Shown piece by piece: positions 26,775-34,765 of a stretch of 64,000 bases of DNA (its first letter is position 1; each line of letters opens with the position of its first letter). The position numbers and the translations under genes are program-made. The DNA comes from PALSA-350 sp963834445 (GTDB taxonomy: Bacteria; Acidobacteriota; Terriglobia; Terriglobales; Acidobacteriaceae): positions 1,240,001 to 1,304,000 of the forward strand of contig CAWIBU010000003.1 of assembly GCA_963834445.1 (NCBI GenBank), given 5' to 3'. Below the pieces are notes generated by a model. It searched no databases. It was given only the letters and a program-made list of their open reading frames with translations, and was not told the DNA's origin.

Positions 26775-28541
26775 TTGAGACTTCTCCACAGCTCGCGTGC
26801 TCCGAGAGTCGCCCTTCTGGTGCTTGCCGCGACCCCACTGCTACTGTCGGGGTGTGTGCCGGAAAATCCGCGCAGCCCGGGACCGGCAAAATCTCCGCAG
26901 GCGACGGCTCCGACGCTCAAGCCGGCCAGCCCCTCTGCAACGTCGGCCGCCCATGTGGTAACACCTGTTGCCGCACCCGCCAGCCCCCAGGTGCAGGCGC
27001 TGATCGACGCAGTCGAGGTGGCGTATCAGAGTGGGTTGACCAACTACCATGCGGGCAAGTTGCAGACGGCGAAGGCGGAGTTCGATCGCGCGGTCGACAT
27101 GATGCTGACCAGCAGTTTCGATTTGCGCAGCGAGCCGCAGTTGCGGGATGAGTTCGACCACGTTCTCGATGCCGTCAATACGCTGGAGCTGGAAGCACTG
27201 AAGCAGGGAAACGGCTTCGCCCCCAAGCTTGAACCTGCGCCGGTCGATATCGCCAACGATGTCACGTTTCCGGTAGACCCGACGGTGAAGGCGCAGGCAA
27301 TCGCGGAACTGAAGACGACGGTGTCTGACTTGCCGCTGGTGATCAACGACCCGGTCGCCGGTTACATCAGCTATTTTTCTTCGAAGGGGCGGGGAACACT
27401 GATGCATTCGCTGGAGCGGGCTGGCCGGTATCATGCCATGATTGCGCGGGTGCTCGCCGAGGAGAAAGTGCCGCAGGATCTTATTTACCAGGCGGTCGCC
27501 GAATCCGGCTTTCAGCCGCAGGCCGTGAATGGTCACTCGGGCGCCGGGGGCATGTGGCAATTTATGCCCTACGGAACCTACGGCCTGAACCGCAATGCCT
27601 GGTATGACGAGCGCTTCGACCCGGAGAAATCGACGCACGCGTACGCGCGCTACATGAAGACGCTGTATGACCAGTTGGGTGATTGGTATCTGGCGATGGC
27701 CGCGTATGACTGGGGACCGGGAAACGTGCAGAAGGCGGTGCAGCGCACGGGGTACGCGGATTTCTGGGAGCTGTATCGGCGCAACGCACTGCCGCAGGAA
27801 ACAAAGAATTATGTGCCCATCATCATTGCTGCGGCGCTCATGGCGAAAAATCCGGAACAGTATGGACTGCAGTCGCTGACGCCTGACCCACCGTTGCTGG
27901 TTGACACGGTCACGACCGACTACAGCGTCGATCTTCGCCTGGTATCGGATTTGGTGGGAGCCCCGGTGCAGGAGATCGCCGATCTGAACCCCAGTCTGCT
28001 GCGGATGAGCACTCCCTCGGATGCACCCTTCGATCTGCATCTGCCGGCGGGCAGCAAGGAACTCTTCGAAAAGCGTATTGCGGAGATTCCCGCGGACAAG
28101 CGCAATCAATGGCGGTTTCACAAAGTAGTTTCCGGCGAGACGCTGCAAACGATTGCGCGCGACTACCATGTGACGGCGGCTGAGATTGTGTTTGTGAACC
28201 AGTTGGAAGCGGGCGATGATTTGTCTTCCACGGATTCGCTCATCATTCCTGTGCCAGCGGTGGCTTCGAGCAAATCGCGGCTGACGCTGTACAAGGTGGA
28301 GCATGGGGACACGCTGGTGACGGTGGCCGATCGCTTCAATGTGACGGTGCAGCAACTCCGTCGCTGGAACCATTTGGGCGCGGCACGCCTGGAGCCGGGA
28401 CGCCGTTTGTACGTGGCTGAGCCCGCACGGGTGACGCGTGCAAGCCGGTCTGGAAGCGGGAAGCACAAGGGTGGCAAGGCGACGAAGCGGGCGAATGCGG
28501 GCACGAATAAAGCAACCAAATCGGTTGCGTCGACGCGGTAA
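26775..28541 (+). CDS. mltD: MltD-like membrane-bound lytic transglycosylase with LysM repeats
   Basis: Cleaves glycan strands of peptidoglycan to anhydro-muropeptides. From TTG 26775 it has 588 residues and a lipoprotein signal ending LLLSGC (Cys27). The frame is open back to 26628, but that extension contains a repeat and would place 49 residues before the signal. An N-terminal helical region (about 75-225) precedes the SLT domain: IYQAVAESGFQPQAVNGHSG holds the catalytic Glu, with GMWQFMP and AAYDWGPGNV as the usual follow-ups. Two LysM modules lie near the C-terminus (HKVVSGETLQTIARDYHV and YKVEHGDTLVTVADRFNV). The last 40 residues are Lys/Arg/Ala-rich. The gene is divergent from lepA. 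Confidence 0.9.
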   Translation: MRLLHSSRAPRVALLVLAATPLLLSGCVPENPRSPGPAKSPQATAPTLKPASPSATSAAHVVTPVAAPASPQVQALIDAVEVAYQSGLTNYHAGKLQTAKAEFDRAVDMMLTSSFDLRSEPQLRDEFDHVLDAVNTLELEALKQGNGFAPKLEPAPVDIANDVTFPVDPTVKAQAIAELKTTVSDLPLVINDPVAGYISYFSSKGRGTLMHSLERAGRYHAMIARVLAEEKVPQDLIYQAVAESGFQPQAVNGHSGAGGMWQFMPYGTYGLNRNAWYDERFDPEKSTHAYARYMKTLYDQLGDWYLAMAAYDWGPGNVQKAVQRTGYADFWELYRRNALPQETKNYVPIIIAAALMAKNPEQYGLQSLTPDPPLLVDTVTTDYSVDLRLVSDLVGAPVQEIADLNPSLLRMSTPSDAPFDLHLPAGSKELFEKRIAEIPADKRNQWRFHKVVSGETLQTIARDYHVTAAEIVFVNQLEAGDDLSSTDSLIIPVPAVASSKSRLTLYKVEHGDTLVTVADRFNVTVQQLRRWNHLGAARLEPGRRLYVAEPARVTRASRSGSGKHKGGKATKRANAGTNKATKSVASTR

Positions 28542-28619
28542 ATGCGACCGCGAAATGGATTGCGATGGCGGTGTGTTGGGCGGCCGTTGGAAAAGAAACT
28601 TAATTCACACTTGCGTTCA

Positions 28620-28650
28620 TTGGCAACCCGTTGCATGCTGTTGCTATAAT
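28620..28650 (+). promoter_or_regulatory. Candidate promoter of the H1-like gene
   Basis: TTGGCA at 28620-28625 and a perfect TATAAT at 28645-28650 are 19 bases apart, slightly long. Transcription would begin near 28657, about 70 bases before the ATG at 28730. Confidence 0.5.
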
Positions 28651-28729
28651 CCGCGCCGCGGGCAAGTATGATAGATGAAGGTTCTCTGCGATCCGAATCC
28701 GTAGCAACCGAAGCCTTGGAGGCATAAGC

Positions 28730-29299
28730 ATGCAGGACGAATTCAAGCTGTACGCACACGCTGATAGTGAGTTTGAAGCCGAGGCGGACGAATACTCGGA
28801 TGAAGTAGAGACCGGCTTTGATGACGATGAAGAGGAAGAGGAAGTGAGTGTTTCGTCCTCTGTTCCCGTGGTCCCGGTGATGACGCCACCGGTCAGCGCG
28901 CCGCCCGTGCCGGCTGCTCCGGCGAAAAAGGCGGTCGCCAAGAAAGCCCCTACAAAAGCTGCAGCCAAGAAGGCTGCAGCGAAAAAGATGCCGGTCAAGA
29001 AGGCTGCAGCGAAAGCTCCAGCCAAGAAGGCCGCTACGAAATCTGCCGCTAAGAAGAGCAGCAAAGGCGCGAAAAGCGGCAGTAAGGCTGCGAAAGCGGT
29101 CGGCAACAAGAAGAGCGCCAGCAGCAAAAAATCTACCATCAAACGAGGTATTCCTTTGGCAGTTAAGAAAGCAGCAGCGAAGAAGTCGGCAGCGAAGAAG
29201 GCTCCGGCAAAGAAGGCAGCTAAGAAGTCGCCAGCCAAGAAGGCGGCTAAGAAGGCTCCAGCGAAGAAGGCAACGAAAAAGGCAACGAAAAAGAAGTAG
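28730..29299 (+). CDS. Histone H1-like Ala/Lys-rich protein with acidic N-terminus
   Basis: A 189-residue two-part protein. Residues 2-48 are strongly acidic (AEADEYSDEVETGFDDDEEE). A short Pro/Val linker (about 52-65) follows, then about 125 residues of KKA, PAKK and AAKK repeats, like the C-terminal tail of eukaryotic H1 and bacterial Hc1/HctB-type proteins. Such tails bind DNA non-specifically and compact the nucleoid, or bind RNA; the acidic head could act as an intramolecular competitor, which is inference. GGAGG at 28718-28722 is a strong ribosome-binding site seven bases before ATG. A perfect terminator follows, so it is monocistronic and probably well expressed. Confidence 0.85.
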   Translation: MQDEFKLYAHADSEFEAEADEYSDEVETGFDDDEEEEEVSVSSSVPVVPVMTPPVSAPPVPAAPAKKAVAKKAPTKAAAKKAAAKKMPVKKAAAKAPAKKAATKSAAKKSSKGAKSGSKAAKAVGNKKSASSKKSTIKRGIPLAVKKAAAKKSAAKKAPAKKAAKKSPAKKAAKKAPAKKATKKATKKK

Positions 29300-29328
29300 C
29301 TTTTTCACAACAACAGGCAAGCAAAAGA

Positions 29329-29352
29329 GCCCGGCTCAGAGCCGGGCGTTTT
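29329..29352 (+). terminator. Rho-independent terminator after the H1-like gene
   Basis: GCCCGGCT and AGCCGGGC form a perfect 8-base stem with loop CAG, followed directly by GTTTTTG. It begins 30 bases after the stop codon. Confidence 0.92.
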
Positions 29353-29394
29353 TGCGTCTGGAGGTTTATAAAGGTTTCAGTGGCTGGCGTTGGA

Positions 29395-29902
29395 CAGGGG
29401 TTACAGGCACTTGACTGCGCTGTGGCCCTAATGATCAAAATGGCGTGGGAAGGATTTGCGAGCTCAGTCGTGGGGCCTTGGTTTGAGGGAAGGGCGCACT
29501 GCAGATCGGCTTTGCTTACAGAAAGCCGCACACGCGGTACTGTCATGTGTAGCGTGGCAGGAATCCGGGTGCGCTCGGAGCGACAAAGGGTAGGGTTACG
29601 GTTGTCCTCATGAATTGATAATGGGATGAACGAAAAGCAGGTCCCTCCACTTCGCTCCCCAGAATTCCTGTCGAGGTTGATGGCGCTGGCGAACTTCATG
29701 CGGCTTTCCTTAATGAAAGCCGCACACGTGGATCTGTCTGACATGGCGAAACAGGAATTCGGGTACGCTTCGGTCGGGATGACAAATTTGTTTGGGGGAC
29801 GGGCTTAAAGATTTGCTTGGGGGACGGCTTAAAAGCAAGCGCTCTCCGCGTTCATTCCTCCCTTAACTTGCCACCAGGCCAGTCAGCTCCTCCCAATGAA
29901 CA
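29395..29902. repeat. Family A mosaic repeat block 6, left of the IS110 element
   Basis: It contains a degenerate unit with GAAAGCCGCACACGCGG and GGCAGGAATCCGGG (29515-29575), then a good 105-base palindrome (29658-29763), GGGATGACAAATTTG, two GCTTAAA units and the GTTCATTCCTCCC segment. It ends at CCCAATGAACAA, where the insertion sequence begins. Confidence 0.85.
29658..29763. repeat. 105-base palindromic element, copy 3
   Basis: The right arm ACAGGAATTCGGG (29751-29763) is intact. The left arm has an A inserted or substituted (CCCCAGAATTCCTGT). The inner stem GCGGCTTTC/GAAAGCCGC is perfect. It lies about 140 bases from the IS110 left end. Confidence 0.82.
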
Positions 29903-31260
29903 ACCTCCGGATGAGATATAGGGACGAGCTGGAAGCCGAGGGCCAAGGCTTGTTTGTGCAAGCGATGTTGGTGGCGGATGGCTTGCTTTTGTTCTTCTTG
30001 GGCGAAGACACTTTCATCGTAAGCAGTGCGGGTGCTAATCAGGTGATACACGATGCGGGCTAGTTTGTGGGCCGCAGCGGTGATGGCTTGCGGAGCGCCC
30101 AGACGAGCCCGCATGCGGCGGTAATATGCGCCCAGGTAAGACTTACTCTTATGCAGCGCCTGTGCGGCCAGTCGCAGGGCCGCGGCGGCACGGTTGTTGG
30201 ACTTGCGGGTTTTTGAAGAGAGAACTTTGCCGCCGCTCTTCTTGCTCCCGGGACATAATGTCAGCCAACTGGTAAAGGCCGCAACATTGGGGAAACGTCT
30301 CAGATCGGTCCCAATCTCGGTCACCAGCGTGTGCACCGTCAGTGCACTCAGACCGGGAACGCTCAGTAAGTCGGTGCCCAGCACACGATACAGTTCCTTG
30401 CCCATGTCGAAGTGGAACTGATTCTTACGCCGTTTGTCTCGTTGCCGCTCCAGCGAGGCCGGCGGCTGGCCCCCATTGGGTCCGTCGGGTAATTGGCCCA
30501 TGCCCTGCTCTAACTCACGGTCGCAGGCTTCCAGCATCTTCTGGTATTGCCGGTAGGCCTCCAGCGACTGACGTAGCGTAAACAGATGCTCGGAGCGATA
30601 GTTACCTACCAGCGACTTGATCACCGTTTCACGATCCGCATGGATGCGCCCATCTGCCAGATTGGCCAACTGCTCCCCCTTCCGCTCGCCAGCCAGAATG
30701 GCATCTAAAATTGCCAGTCCACTCTTGCCCGTCAGGTCGCTCAGAACGTGATGGATTTGAAGGTTCATCTGGGTCAGCGCTTTCTGCATATGCTGCACAT
30801 GGACTGCCGCCATCTCCACCAAGTTGGCACGATGACGACTGAGCGCCCGCAGAGCACAGATCGCATTCTCGGGACGGAATGAGGCACGCAGCAATCCCAC
30901 CGAATGCAAATACTGCAACCACTGGCAATCCTGGACGTCGGACTTTCGTCCAGGTACATGCTTTACATGACGGGCATTGACCAGACACACCTGTATTCCA
31001 GCATCCTCCAGCACCTCGTAGACGGGAATCCAGTACACCCCAGTCGCTTCCATCGCCACCGTGACGATGCCGCACTGCTGCAACCACTTCGCCACGGCTC
31101 GCAGGTCCTCCGTGAAGGTCGAAAAACAACGTACCGGCTCTGGGTCCCGATCAGCCGGCACGGCTACGTAAATCTCCGTCGCCCCCACATCGATCCCCGC
31201 CGCATTGGGCTCGATGCACTCTAAACTCAAGCTCCCCCCACGCCTCTTTTCCTTCCCCAT
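29863..31260 (-). CDS. IS110-family transposase (DEDD recombinase)
   Basis: A 465-residue transposase. The N-terminal RuvC-like domain has D24 (AAGIDVGATEIYVAV), E71 (AMEATGVYW), D108 and D111 (GRKSDVQDCQW), the complete DEDD set. The C-terminal Tnp_20 domain includes LLSVPGLSALTVHTLVTEIG and the CPGSKKSGGK segment that carries the catalytic serine in this family. It appears intact. The last ten or so codons (HWEELTGLVAS) and the stop are read from flanking family A repeat DNA beyond the likely element end near 29903, so this copy has a host-derived C-terminal tail. IS110 enzymes use an RNA guide to choose the target. Confidence 0.93.
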   Translation of the reverse strand: MGKEKRRGGSLSLECIEPNAAGIDVGATEIYVAVPADRDPEPVRCFSTFTEDLRAVAKWLQQCGIVTVAMEATGVYWIPVYEVLEDAGIQVCLVNARHVKHVPGRKSDVQDCQWLQYLHSVGLLRASFRPENAICALRALSRHRANLVEMAAVHVQHMQKALTQMNLQIHHVLSDLTGKSGLAILDAILAGERKGEQLANLADGRIHADRETVIKSLVGNYRSEHLFTLRQSLEAYRQYQKMLEACDRELEQGMGQLPDGPNGGQPPASLERQRDKRRKNQFHFDMGKELYRVLGTDLLSVPGLSALTVHTLVTEIGTDLRRFPNVAAFTSWLTLCPGSKKSGGKVLSSKTRKSNNRAAAALRLAAQALHKSKSYLGAYYRRMRARLGAPQAITAAAHKLARIVYHLISTRTAYDESVFAQEEQKQAIRHQHRLHKQALALGFQLVPISHPEVVHWEELTGLVAS

Positions 31261-31470
31261 CCTTCCCTCCTCAGACTGGGCTCAAAGGCCAGGCGGCCGA
31301 TATCTGTAATCTCCCAAACGGGATCGCTGGCCTACTTACGCACAACGTCACCAATTTCTCTACCACGCAGCCTGGAACCACACTCGGGATCGGGCTCTTA
31401 CGCTCCAATCGGGCGACGGCCTACTTCCTTTGTCTCAGTCCTCTCCAGACTAAAACCTCTGCCCTCGCCG
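29904..31470 (-). mobile_element. IS110-family insertion sequence in a family A repeat
   Basis: The borders are deduced from where family A sequence stops (AATGAACA at 29895-29902) and resumes (TGTTCATTCC at 31471). These flanks are inverted copies of the 8-mer TGTTCATT reading outward. The length is about 1.57 kb with one transposase gene. There are no classical terminal inverted repeats, as expected for IS110. The borders are uncertain by about 20 bases because the two flanks come from different repeat segments and no empty site is available. Confidence 0.75.
31261..31470 (-). ncRNA. Putative bridge (seek) RNA region of the IS110 element
   Basis: This 210-base non-coding part of the element lies upstream of the transposase start, where IS110-group elements encode their bridge RNA. 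Visible internal repeats are GGCCTACTT at 31329-31337 and 31418-31426 and CGGGATCG at about 31318 and 31385. These could form the two guide loops, but I could not fold the RNA. Location is the main support. Confidence 0.4.
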
Positions 31471-31830
31471 TGTTCATTCCATCCTTGACTTGCCGACAGG
31501 CAAGTCAGCCACTCGGGATGACAAATCTGTTTGGGGGACACGATGACAAATTTGCTTGAGGGGCAAGGCCAAAAGGCAGATCGCTTCGCTCGTTCATTCC
31601 ATCCTTGACTTGCCGCCAGGCCAGTCAGCTCCTCGGGATGACAAATTTGCTTGAGGGGCAAGGCCAAAAGGCAGATCGCTTCGCTCGTTCATTCCATCCT
31701 TGACTTGCCGCCAGGCAAGTCGGCTCCTCGGGATGACAAATTTGTTTGCGGGACCACGGGATGACAAATTTGTTTGAGGGACGGGCGCACCGCAGGTCCC
31801 TCCACGGCGCTTCGGTCCGGGATGGCAAAT
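31471..31830. repeat. Family A block 7, with 95-base tandem units
   Basis: It resumes directly after the IS element. ATGACAAATTTGCTTGAGG starts at 31543 and 31638, and a third start at 31733 has ATGACAAATTTGTTTGCGG, a 95-base period containing GGCCAAAAGGCAGATCGC and the GCTCGTTCATTCCATCC segment. A final part has GCACCGCAGGTCCCTCC. Confidence 0.85.
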
Positions 31831-31880
31831 TTGTTTGCGCGCAAGGAAGAGCGGGATCGGGGATCGAAGGGAAAACAGGT

Positions 31881-31907
31881 CGGGATGACAGGTTTTTTGT
31901 CATCCCG
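31881..31907 (-). terminator. Hairpin terminator after the fabZ-lpxA-lpxI-peroxiredoxin operon
   Basis: CGGGATGACA (31881-31890) and TGTCATCCCG (31898-31907) form a perfect 10-base stem with a 7-base loop, 20 bases past the peroxiredoxin stop. On the minus strand it is followed by ACCTGTTTTCCC. The stem arms equal the family A core CGGGATGACA, so the terminator seems to be built from two inverted repeat fragments. Confidence 0.6.
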
Positions 31908-31927
31908 ATCGTAGTGCCAGAAGCCGG

Positions 31928-32494
31928 CTATTTCTTTTCGAAGCCGTTGAGCGCGGCCAACACCTGGGCACTGTGCTCGGTGGGTTTTACGCCGGTCCAG
32001 ACCTGGACGATTTTGCCCTGCGGATCAATCAGGAAGGTGTTGCGCTTGGCAATCTTGACCCCCATGTAGTCAGCCATCGATCCGTACTGCGCCACTACTT
32101 TCTTGTCCTGATCGCTGAGAAGTTTGAAGCTCAAGCCCTCCTTCGCACAGAACTCTTTGTGGCTCCCCGTGGAGTCGACGCTTACCCCCACGACGACGGC
32201 GTCGAGTGCCTGATACTTCGACATGTCCTGCTGGAAGTTGTGGGCTTCAATGGTGCAGCCAGTGGTCATGTCTTTGGGGTAGAAATAGAGGACGACCCAC
32301 TTGCCGCGAAAGCTGTCGAGACTGATGTTGGAGCCGTCCTGCGACGGCAAAGTAAAGTCGGGGGCGGTCTGACCGGCTTGCGGCATGGCCGTATCGTCAG
32401 CCCATCCACGGATGGTGAAGGCGGCGCCGGCAATCAGCACTACGAGGATGGCGATGGCTGCTACTCTCATGTTTTTCACGGGAATCTCCGCCAC
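31928..32494 (-). CDS. Membrane-anchored BCP/PrxQ-type peroxiredoxin
   Basis: Thiol peroxidase of 188 residues. Residues 11-28 form a hydrophobic segment (VAAIAILVVLIAGAAFTI), either an uncleaved anchor or a signal, placing the enzyme on the periplasmic side. The peroxidatic Cys80 is in PKDMTTGCT. The position five residues later, where many BCPs have the resolving Cys, is His85 (CTIEAHNF), so resolution must use another thiol (a second Cys lies in EFCAKEGL) or a partner. VSVDSTGSHKEFC and LSDQDKKVVAQYG are standard BCP segments. It ends the operon fabZ-lpxA-lpxI, two bases after lpxI, with a hairpin terminator beyond. Confidence 0.9.
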   Translation of the reverse strand: MAEIPVKNMRVAAIAILVVLIAGAAFTIRGWADDTAMPQAGQTAPDFTLPSQDGSNISLDSFRGKWVVLYFYPKDMTTGCTIEAHNFQQDMSKYQALDAVVVGVSVDSTGSHKEFCAKEGLSFKLLSDQDKKVVAQYGSMADYMGVKIAKRNTFLIDPQGKIVQVWTGVKPTEHSAQVLAALNGFEKK

Positions 32495-32496
32495 AA

Positions 32497-33384
32497 TTAG
32501 AGCGCCTTTTGCGTTCCGCTGTCCACAATGATTGCGATGCCGGCAGCGTCGGCTAGCTGCTTGACCGTAGCCAGATCAAAAATGAGGGTGCGTCCAGCTT
32601 CGATCGAAAGACAGGTCGCTCCCGCCTGGCTCATGGTCTGGATGGTGTGCGGGCCAATGACCGGCACATCGAAACGCATGTCCTGGGCCGGCTTGGCCAC
32701 CTTGACCACAGTCAAGCGGCGTTCGAGCGTCGATGCCTCGCCATCGGCCTCGAGCGAGCGCAGGATGGCGCCGGCGCGGGCAATGGTGGCATCGGTACCC
32801 TCCATCGCTTCCACAGCCACACAGGCCTGCCCGGCCACGACGACCGTCTGGCCAATGTCATAGCCAGCGAGGGCGCGGGCGACCGCACGTCCGTAGGTCA
32901 GGTCCTGCTGTTCTTGTTCCGTGGGGGCGCGCGCGGTTAACACGCCGGGTTGGGCCAGCAAGGGCTCAAGATAGGCGGTGGAGGCGATGAGCTCGATGCC
33001 TTCGTCGCTGAGCACTTTGGCCACCGCGCCGAGCAGCATATCGGTATTGCGCGTGCGTAGATTCAAGAGCAGCTTGGCCAGACGCCAGTCAGGGCGAATG
33101 CTGGAGAAGATCTGCTTGTGCTTGACCTGGCCGGCCATCACGGCCCGGGTGACGCCTTGCTGGTGAAAGGTCTCGATCAGGCGCGACAGCTCACCGAGCG
33201 AGAGCCAGTAGACGCGGATGCCGGGGTCGGCGGCGGCTCGCGCATCCATTTCCGGCTCGGCTTCTTCTTTGATGGCGGCGACCACGACTTCAGTGCCGTG
33301 GGCGCGCGCGGCGTCGATCAGCAGGAACGGGAAGCGCCCATTGCCGGCGATGAGGCCCAGCCGGTCGATGTGCTCTGGTTGCAC
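32497..33384 (-). CDS. lpxI: UDP-2,3-diacylglucosamine pyrophosphatase LpxI
   Basis: Hydrolyses UDP-2,3-diacylglucosamine to lipid X in lipid A synthesis, in place of LpxH. The 295-residue protein has GLIAGNGRFPFLLIDAARA at the N-terminus, AVMAGQVKHKQIFSSIRPD, LLNLRTRNTDMLLGAVA and the C-terminal domain with KVAKPAQDMRFDVPVIGPH as two adjoining parts, then GATCLSIEAGRTLI. It lies between lpxA (9-base gap) and the peroxiredoxin. The fabZ-lpxA-lpxI order supports the assignment. No lpxD, lpxB or lpxK is visible here. Confidence 0.93.
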   Translation of the reverse strand: MQPEHIDRLGLIAGNGRFPFLLIDAARAHGTEVVVAAIKEEAEPEMDARAAADPGIRVYWLSLGELSRLIETFHQQGVTRAVMAGQVKHKQIFSSIRPDWRLAKLLLNLRTRNTDMLLGAVAKVLSDEGIELIASTAYLEPLLAQPGVLTARAPTEQEQQDLTYGRAVARALAGYDIGQTVVVAGQACVAVEAMEGTDATIARAGAILRSLEADGEASTLERRLTVVKVAKPAQDMRFDVPVIGPHTIQTMSQAGATCLSIEAGRTLIFDLATVKQLADAAGIAIIVDSGTQKAL

Positions 33385-33393
33385 GCGCCGCCC

Positions 33394-34170
33394 CTACTTG
33401 ATGATGCCGCGCTGAGAGCGCTCGATGAACGCGACCAGGTAGGCTACGCAGGCTTCGAGCTGGCCCTCGCCGCGGAGCCGCTCGAGCGCTTGCGAGGTGT
33501 TGAGTTTGGCCGCCAGCAAGACGCGGTAAGCACGCTGCAGGGCGCGCAACTGCTGCTCGGAGAAGCCGGAGCGCTGCAATCCGATGCGGTTGAGGCTGTA
33601 GGCATGGATGTCGCGTTTGGCTGAGGTGAGGGAGAAGGGCAGAACGTCCTGGGTGATGGTGGTGCCGCCGCCCACGTAGGCATGCTGGCCGATGCAACAG
33701 AATTGATGGACGGGGCAGAGCGCGCCCACGCTGGCGTGATCTTCGACGGTGACGTGGCCGGCCAGGGTGGCGCCGTTGGCCAGGATGCAGTGGCTGCCGA
33801 TGGTGCTGTCGTGACCGATGTGGGTGTAGGCCATGATGAGACAGTGGCTGCCCACACGCGTGGTGCCGCCGCCGCCTTTGGTGCCGCGGGAGATGGTTAC
33901 GTATTCACGGATGACGTTGTCATCGCGGATTTCGAGGGCGGTCGGTTCGCCACGGTATTTGAGGTCTTGCGGGGCGACGCCCAGGCAGGCAAAGGAGTAG
34001 ATGCGATTACGCGCGCCGAGGCTGGTTTTGCCGTCGAGCACCACATGCGAGACCAGCTCGCAGTCTTCCCCCAGCGAGACCTCGGGACCGATGGTGCAAT
34101 AAGGGCCAACGTGACAGGACTGAGGGATACAGGCCGAGGACGCCACGATGGCCGTGGGGTGAATGCTCAC
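33394..34170 (-). CDS. lpxA: UDP-N-acetylglucosamine acyltransferase
   Basis: First enzyme of lipid A synthesis, adding a 3-hydroxyacyl chain to UDP-GlcNAc. The 258-residue left-handed beta-helix is visible as hexapeptide repeats (IGPEVSLGEDCELVSHVVLD and similar). The catalytic His is probably H120 (AYTHIGHDSTIGSHC). A C-terminal helical domain includes AKRDIHAYSLNRIGLQRSGF and RAYRVLLA. Its start overlaps the fabZ stop by 4 bases, so translation is coupled. The length is normal. Confidence 0.95.
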   Translation of the reverse strand: MSIHPTAIVASSACIPQSCHVGPYCTIGPEVSLGEDCELVSHVVLDGKTSLGARNRIYSFACLGVAPQDLKYRGEPTALEIRDDNVIREYVTISRGTKGGGGTTRVGSHCLIMAYTHIGHDSTIGSHCILANGATLAGHVTVEDHASVGALCPVHQFCCIGQHAYVGGGTTITQDVLPFSLTSAKRDIHAYSLNRIGLQRSGFSEQQLRALQRAYRVLLAAKLNTSQALERLRGEGQLEACVAYLVAFIERSQRGIIK

Positions 34171-34733
34171 TCTTGATTCACCGGCTCCAGATCCGGAGCG
34201 ACGACGGCGGCATCGGGGGCATCTGGGGGCGGGGGCGCGGCTTCACTGACATTCACGATTTTGCCCGGCCGCGGGACTACCTGGCACATGATGACGGCTT
34301 CGCACACCAGCTTGCGCTCTACGTAGACTTTGCCCTCGAGGCGGGCGGCGCGCGGCTTCCAGTTGAGCACGTCGACCTCGATGCGGAGCTGATCGCCGGG
34401 CACGACCGGACGGCGGAAGCGGGCGCGATCGATGCCGGAGAACACCATCAGCTTGGTCTCGTGCTCGGGAATCTCGGGCAGCAGCAGGACGCCGCCGGCT
34501 TGGGCAATGGCTTCGACCATGAGCACGCCGGGCATAATGGCGTAGTCAGGGAAATGGCCCTGAAAGAAATGCTCATTGATGGTGACGTTCTTGATCGCCA
34601 CGATGCGCTTTCTGGGGCTGACCTCGAGCACGCGATCAATGAGAAGAAAGGGGTAGCGGTGGGGCAGGATCGACATGATCTGGCGAATGTCGAGCACGCG
34701 CGCTGCTTCCGGCTTAGGGGTCTCGTCTGCCAT
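34167..34733 (-). CDS. fabZ: 3-hydroxyacyl-ACP dehydratase FabZ
   Basis: Dehydrates beta-hydroxyacyl-ACP in fatty-acid elongation; it competes with LpxA for 3-hydroxyacyl-ACP, which explains the shared operon. The hot-dog fold has LPHRYPFLLIDRV, then His60 in FFQGHFPDYAIMPG and Glu74 in LMVEAIAQAGG, the catalytic pair. Residues 1-13 and the Pro/Asp-rich tail from about 165 (EAAPPPPDAPDAAVVAP) are extra, making it 188 residues against the usual 145-160. It is the first gene of the operon fabZ-lpxA-lpxI-peroxiredoxin. Confidence 0.95.
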   Translation of the reverse strand: MADETPKPEAARVLDIRQIMSILPHRYPFLLIDRVLEVSPRKRIVAIKNVTINEHFFQGHFPDYAIMPGVLMVEAIAQAGGVLLLPEIPEHETKLMVFSGIDRARFRRPVVPGDQLRIEVDVLNWKPRAARLEGKVYVERKLVCEAVIMCQVVPRPGKIVNVSEAAPPPPDAPDAAVVAPDLEPVNQE

Positions 34734-34765
34734 GGTTGCAGGCTAAATTATAGGCCATGCAGAGG

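Noticed and set aside
26841..28466. 541-codon frame opposite the lytic transglycosylase gene
   Set aside because: The plus-strand product has clear SLT and LysM domains; the antisense frame is open because of high GC and has no family.
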